In this document: positions 6,248-7,354 of the stretch, piece by piece
Position numbering within the stretch: position 1 is the first letter of the stretch
Layout: the number at the start of each line of letters is the position of its first letter
DNA from: an uncultured Oscillospiraceae bacterium
Lineage (GTDB): Bacteria; Bacillota_A; Clostridia; Oscillospirales; Oscillospiraceae
Assembly (NCBI GenBank): GCA_944387755.1
Contig: CALXGC010000055.1
Coordinates: forward strand, 1-7,354
Length of the DNA stretch: 7,354 bases
Direction: 5' to 3'
The notes under the pieces: model-generated
Databases searched by the model: none
The model's input: only the letters and a program-made list of their open reading frames with translations
What the model was told of the DNA's origin: nothing
Position numbers and translations under genes: made by a program

Positions 6248-6265
6248 AAGTTACATATGTTACTT
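6248..6265. promoter_or_regulatory. Near-palindromic candidate operator of the regulator gene
   Basis: AAGTTACATATGTTACTT is an 18-bp inverted repeat with a single mismatched pair (T6252/T6261). It overlaps the -10 (6263-6268) and the expected transcription start of the regulator gene. Its core GTTACATATGT recurs at the dhaL operon promoter. Position and symmetry fit autorepression by a multimeric SorC-family protein. Confidence 0.6.
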
Positions 6266-6291
6266 ATAGCACAAACTCCGCCCCGCCGCAA
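6263..6291 (-). promoter_or_regulatory. Promoter of the SorC-family regulator gene
   Basis: On the minus strand, TATAAG (6263-6268) is preceded by TGC, giving an extended -10 (TGCTATAAG). TTGCGG (6286-6291) lies 17 bases upstream as a weak -35 (TTG matches). The start codon is about 40 bases downstream. It overlaps the palindrome at 6248-6265. Confidence 0.6.
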
Positions 6292-6382
6292 TGGGAAATT
6301 GCAGCGGCCAGCAGAATGGGACCACAGGCGTCAAGCCGCCCCACTGTTACCAGTTATGTCCGCAGGAACGCGGCAGACTCAG

Positions 6383-6407
6383 GCGGCCTTCAGAAGCCGC
6401 GCTTTTT
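6383..6407 (+). terminator. Possible weak plus-strand hairpin with T tract
   Basis: GCGGC (6383-6387) and GCCGC (6396-6400) can form a 5-bp stem with an 8-base loop, followed by GCTTTTTC on the plus strand. No plus-strand gene precedes it. On the minus strand, where the ABC exporter gene ends at 6428, no T tract follows, so a clear terminator for that gene is not seen. It could be a remnant or belong to an unrecognised short plus-strand transcript. Confidence 0.2.
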
Positions 6408-6427
6408 CTGTCCGGGTTCCGAACGCG

Positions 6428-7354
6428 TTATGCCTCCGCGCCGTTGAGCCGCCACTGGGCGCTCTGGCTCTGGAGCTCCACCATGCGGCGGTAGAGGCCG
6501 CCCCGCTCCATCAGCTCCGCCGGGGCGCCCTGCTGGACCACATGGCCGTCCTCCAGCACCACGATGTGGTCCGCCCCCGCCACGGTGCGCATCCGGTGGG
6601 CGATGACCAGCACCGTCTTGCCCTGAAGCAGGCGGGAGAGGGCGGCCTGGACGGCGCTCTCGTTCTCCACATCCAGGCTGGCGGTGGCCTCGTCCAGCAG
6701 CACCACCGGCGCGTCCTTTAGAAGTGCCCGGGCGATGGAGATCCGCTGCCGCTCCCCGCCGGAAAGGGTGGAGCCGTTCTCGCCGATCACCGTCTGGTAG
6801 CCCTGGGGCAGCCGACGGATGAATTCATCGCATTGGGCGGCCTTGGCGGCCTCCAGCACCTCCTCATCGGTGGCACCCCGGCGGCCCAAGCGGATGTTCT
6901 CCATCACCGTGTCCCGGAACAGCACCACATCCTGGAACACCATAGAGTAGGAGCGCAGGAGGGTCTCCGGGTCTACCGTGGACACATCCGTTCCACCTAA
7001 AAGCGCCTTCCCGCCGGTGACGTCCCAGAACCGGGCAGCCAGCTTGCAGGCGGTGGACTTCCCGCCCCCGGAGGGACCAATGAGGGCGGTGACCTCCCCC
7101 TGGCGGGCGGTGAAGCTCACATTTTCCAACACCCCTGCTCCCTCCCGGTAGGCAAAGGAGACATGGTCAAAGGTGATGTCGTATCGGTCAGGGTGGAAGT
7201 TCTCTGTTCCTGTCTGCACCGGCTGTTCCAGAATAGAGCGCATCCGTTCAATTTGCAGCTTGGTGTTGAAGGTGGCGGCGATATTCTGGAGTACCACCCC
7301 CAGAGGATCATACAGCCGGGCAGCGGCGAACAGGAAGCCCAGGAAATAGAGGAA
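6428..7354 (-). CDS. ABC exporter, fused membrane/ATPase half-transporter (5' partial)
   Basis: The frame runs to the window edge, so the start and most of the membrane domain are missing; 308 residues are visible. Residues 1-20 (FLYFLGFLFAAARLYDPL) are the last membrane segment and exit; 'RLYDPL' recalls YbtP/YbtQ- and IrtA/B-like exporter halves. The ATPase domain is complete and canonical: Walker A GPSGGGKST (93-101), Q-loop Q141, signature LSGGERQR (197-204), Walker B VVLLDE (217-222) with catalytic E222, D-loop SLD and switch H253. This subunit should hydrolyse ATP. Such exporters are often made as adjacent heterodimer pairs, so a partner gene may lie beyond the edge. Substrate unknown. 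The GTG at 7297 is internal, because coding continues upstream of it. The 205 bases to the regulator gene contain that gene's promoter, so the exporter is likely a separate unit. Confidence 0.9.
   Translation of the reverse strand, partial: FLYFLGFLFAAARLYDPLGVVLQNIAATFNTKLQIERMRSILEQPVQTGTENFHPDRYDITFDHVSFAYREGAGVLENVSFTARQGEVTALIGPSGGGKSTACKLAARFWDVTGGKALLGGTDVSTVDPETLLRSYSMVFQDVVLFRDTVMENIRLGRRGATDEEVLEAAKAAQCDEFIRRLPQGYQTVIGENGSTLSGGERQRISIARALLKDAPVVLLDEATASLDVENESAVQAALSRLLQGKTVLVIAHRMRTVAGADHIVVLEDGHVVQQGAPAELMERGGLYRRMVELQSQSAQWRLNGAEA

Noticed and set aside
6223..6291. Upstream extension of the regulator gene to 6291
   Set aside because: This stretch contains the extended -10 and the palindromic operator. 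The ATG at 6222 has a GGAG at good spacing and gives a normal family N-terminus.
1..7354. tRNA or rRNA genes, CRISPR arrays, insertion sequences, phage genes or attachment sites
   Set aside because: No regularly spaced repeats, transposase or integrase motifs, cloverleaf-like segments or rRNA-like stretches were seen by eye.

Overview
The window looks like chromosome from a high-GC member of the Bacillota, most plausibly a gut Oscillospiraceae of the Flavonifractor/Pseudoflavonifractor type. This rests on the GC-rich coding sequence, strong AGGAGG-type ribosome binding sites, SigA-type promoters in short AT-rich gaps, and close-packed genes. The taxon is an inference from style; there is no marker gene.

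Layout: (1) 2-472, plus strand: the 3' end of a gene whose product ends in a YcgQ/DUF1980-like domain, probably fused to a CobW-type GTPase that lies mostly outside the window. (2) 494-528: a strong bidirectional terminator. (3) 548-2116, minus: a complete cardiolipin synthase with its own promoter. (4) 2240-5096, minus: a four-gene operon transcribed as dhaL, dhaK, lsrF-like aldolase/thiolase, small VOC protein. It has a clear promoter at 5165-5193 and a terminator at 2181-2226. (5) 5272-6222, minus: a SorC/LsrR-family sugar-phosphate-sensing regulator with its own promoter and terminator. (6) 6428-7354, minus: the C-terminal half of an ABC exporter, cut by the window edge.

The centre of interest is the operon plus regulator. 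The aldolase is very close to E. coli LsrF, the last enzyme of autoinducer-2 (AI-2) breakdown, and the regulator belongs to the LsrR family. There is no LsrK kinase, LsrG isomerase or Lsr transporter here. A two-subunit dihydroxyacetone-type kinase (DhaK+DhaL, no DhaM) and a VOC metalloenzyme occupy the places where LsrK and LsrG would be. A reasonable model is: the kinase phosphorylates a short-chain ketose or dione, the VOC protein isomerises it, and the LsrF-like enzyme cleaves it to central metabolites such as dihydroxyacetone phosphate. The regulator would sense the phosphorylated intermediate. The substrate cannot be read from the sequence.

The regulatory wiring is partly visible. A shared element, GTTACAT(A/C)TGT on the plus strand, sits at the predicted start of transcription of both the regulator gene (inside an 18-bp near-palindrome) and the dhaL operon. 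A second, weaker copy lies 32 bp away inside the operon promoter. This fits one regulator controlling itself and the operon.
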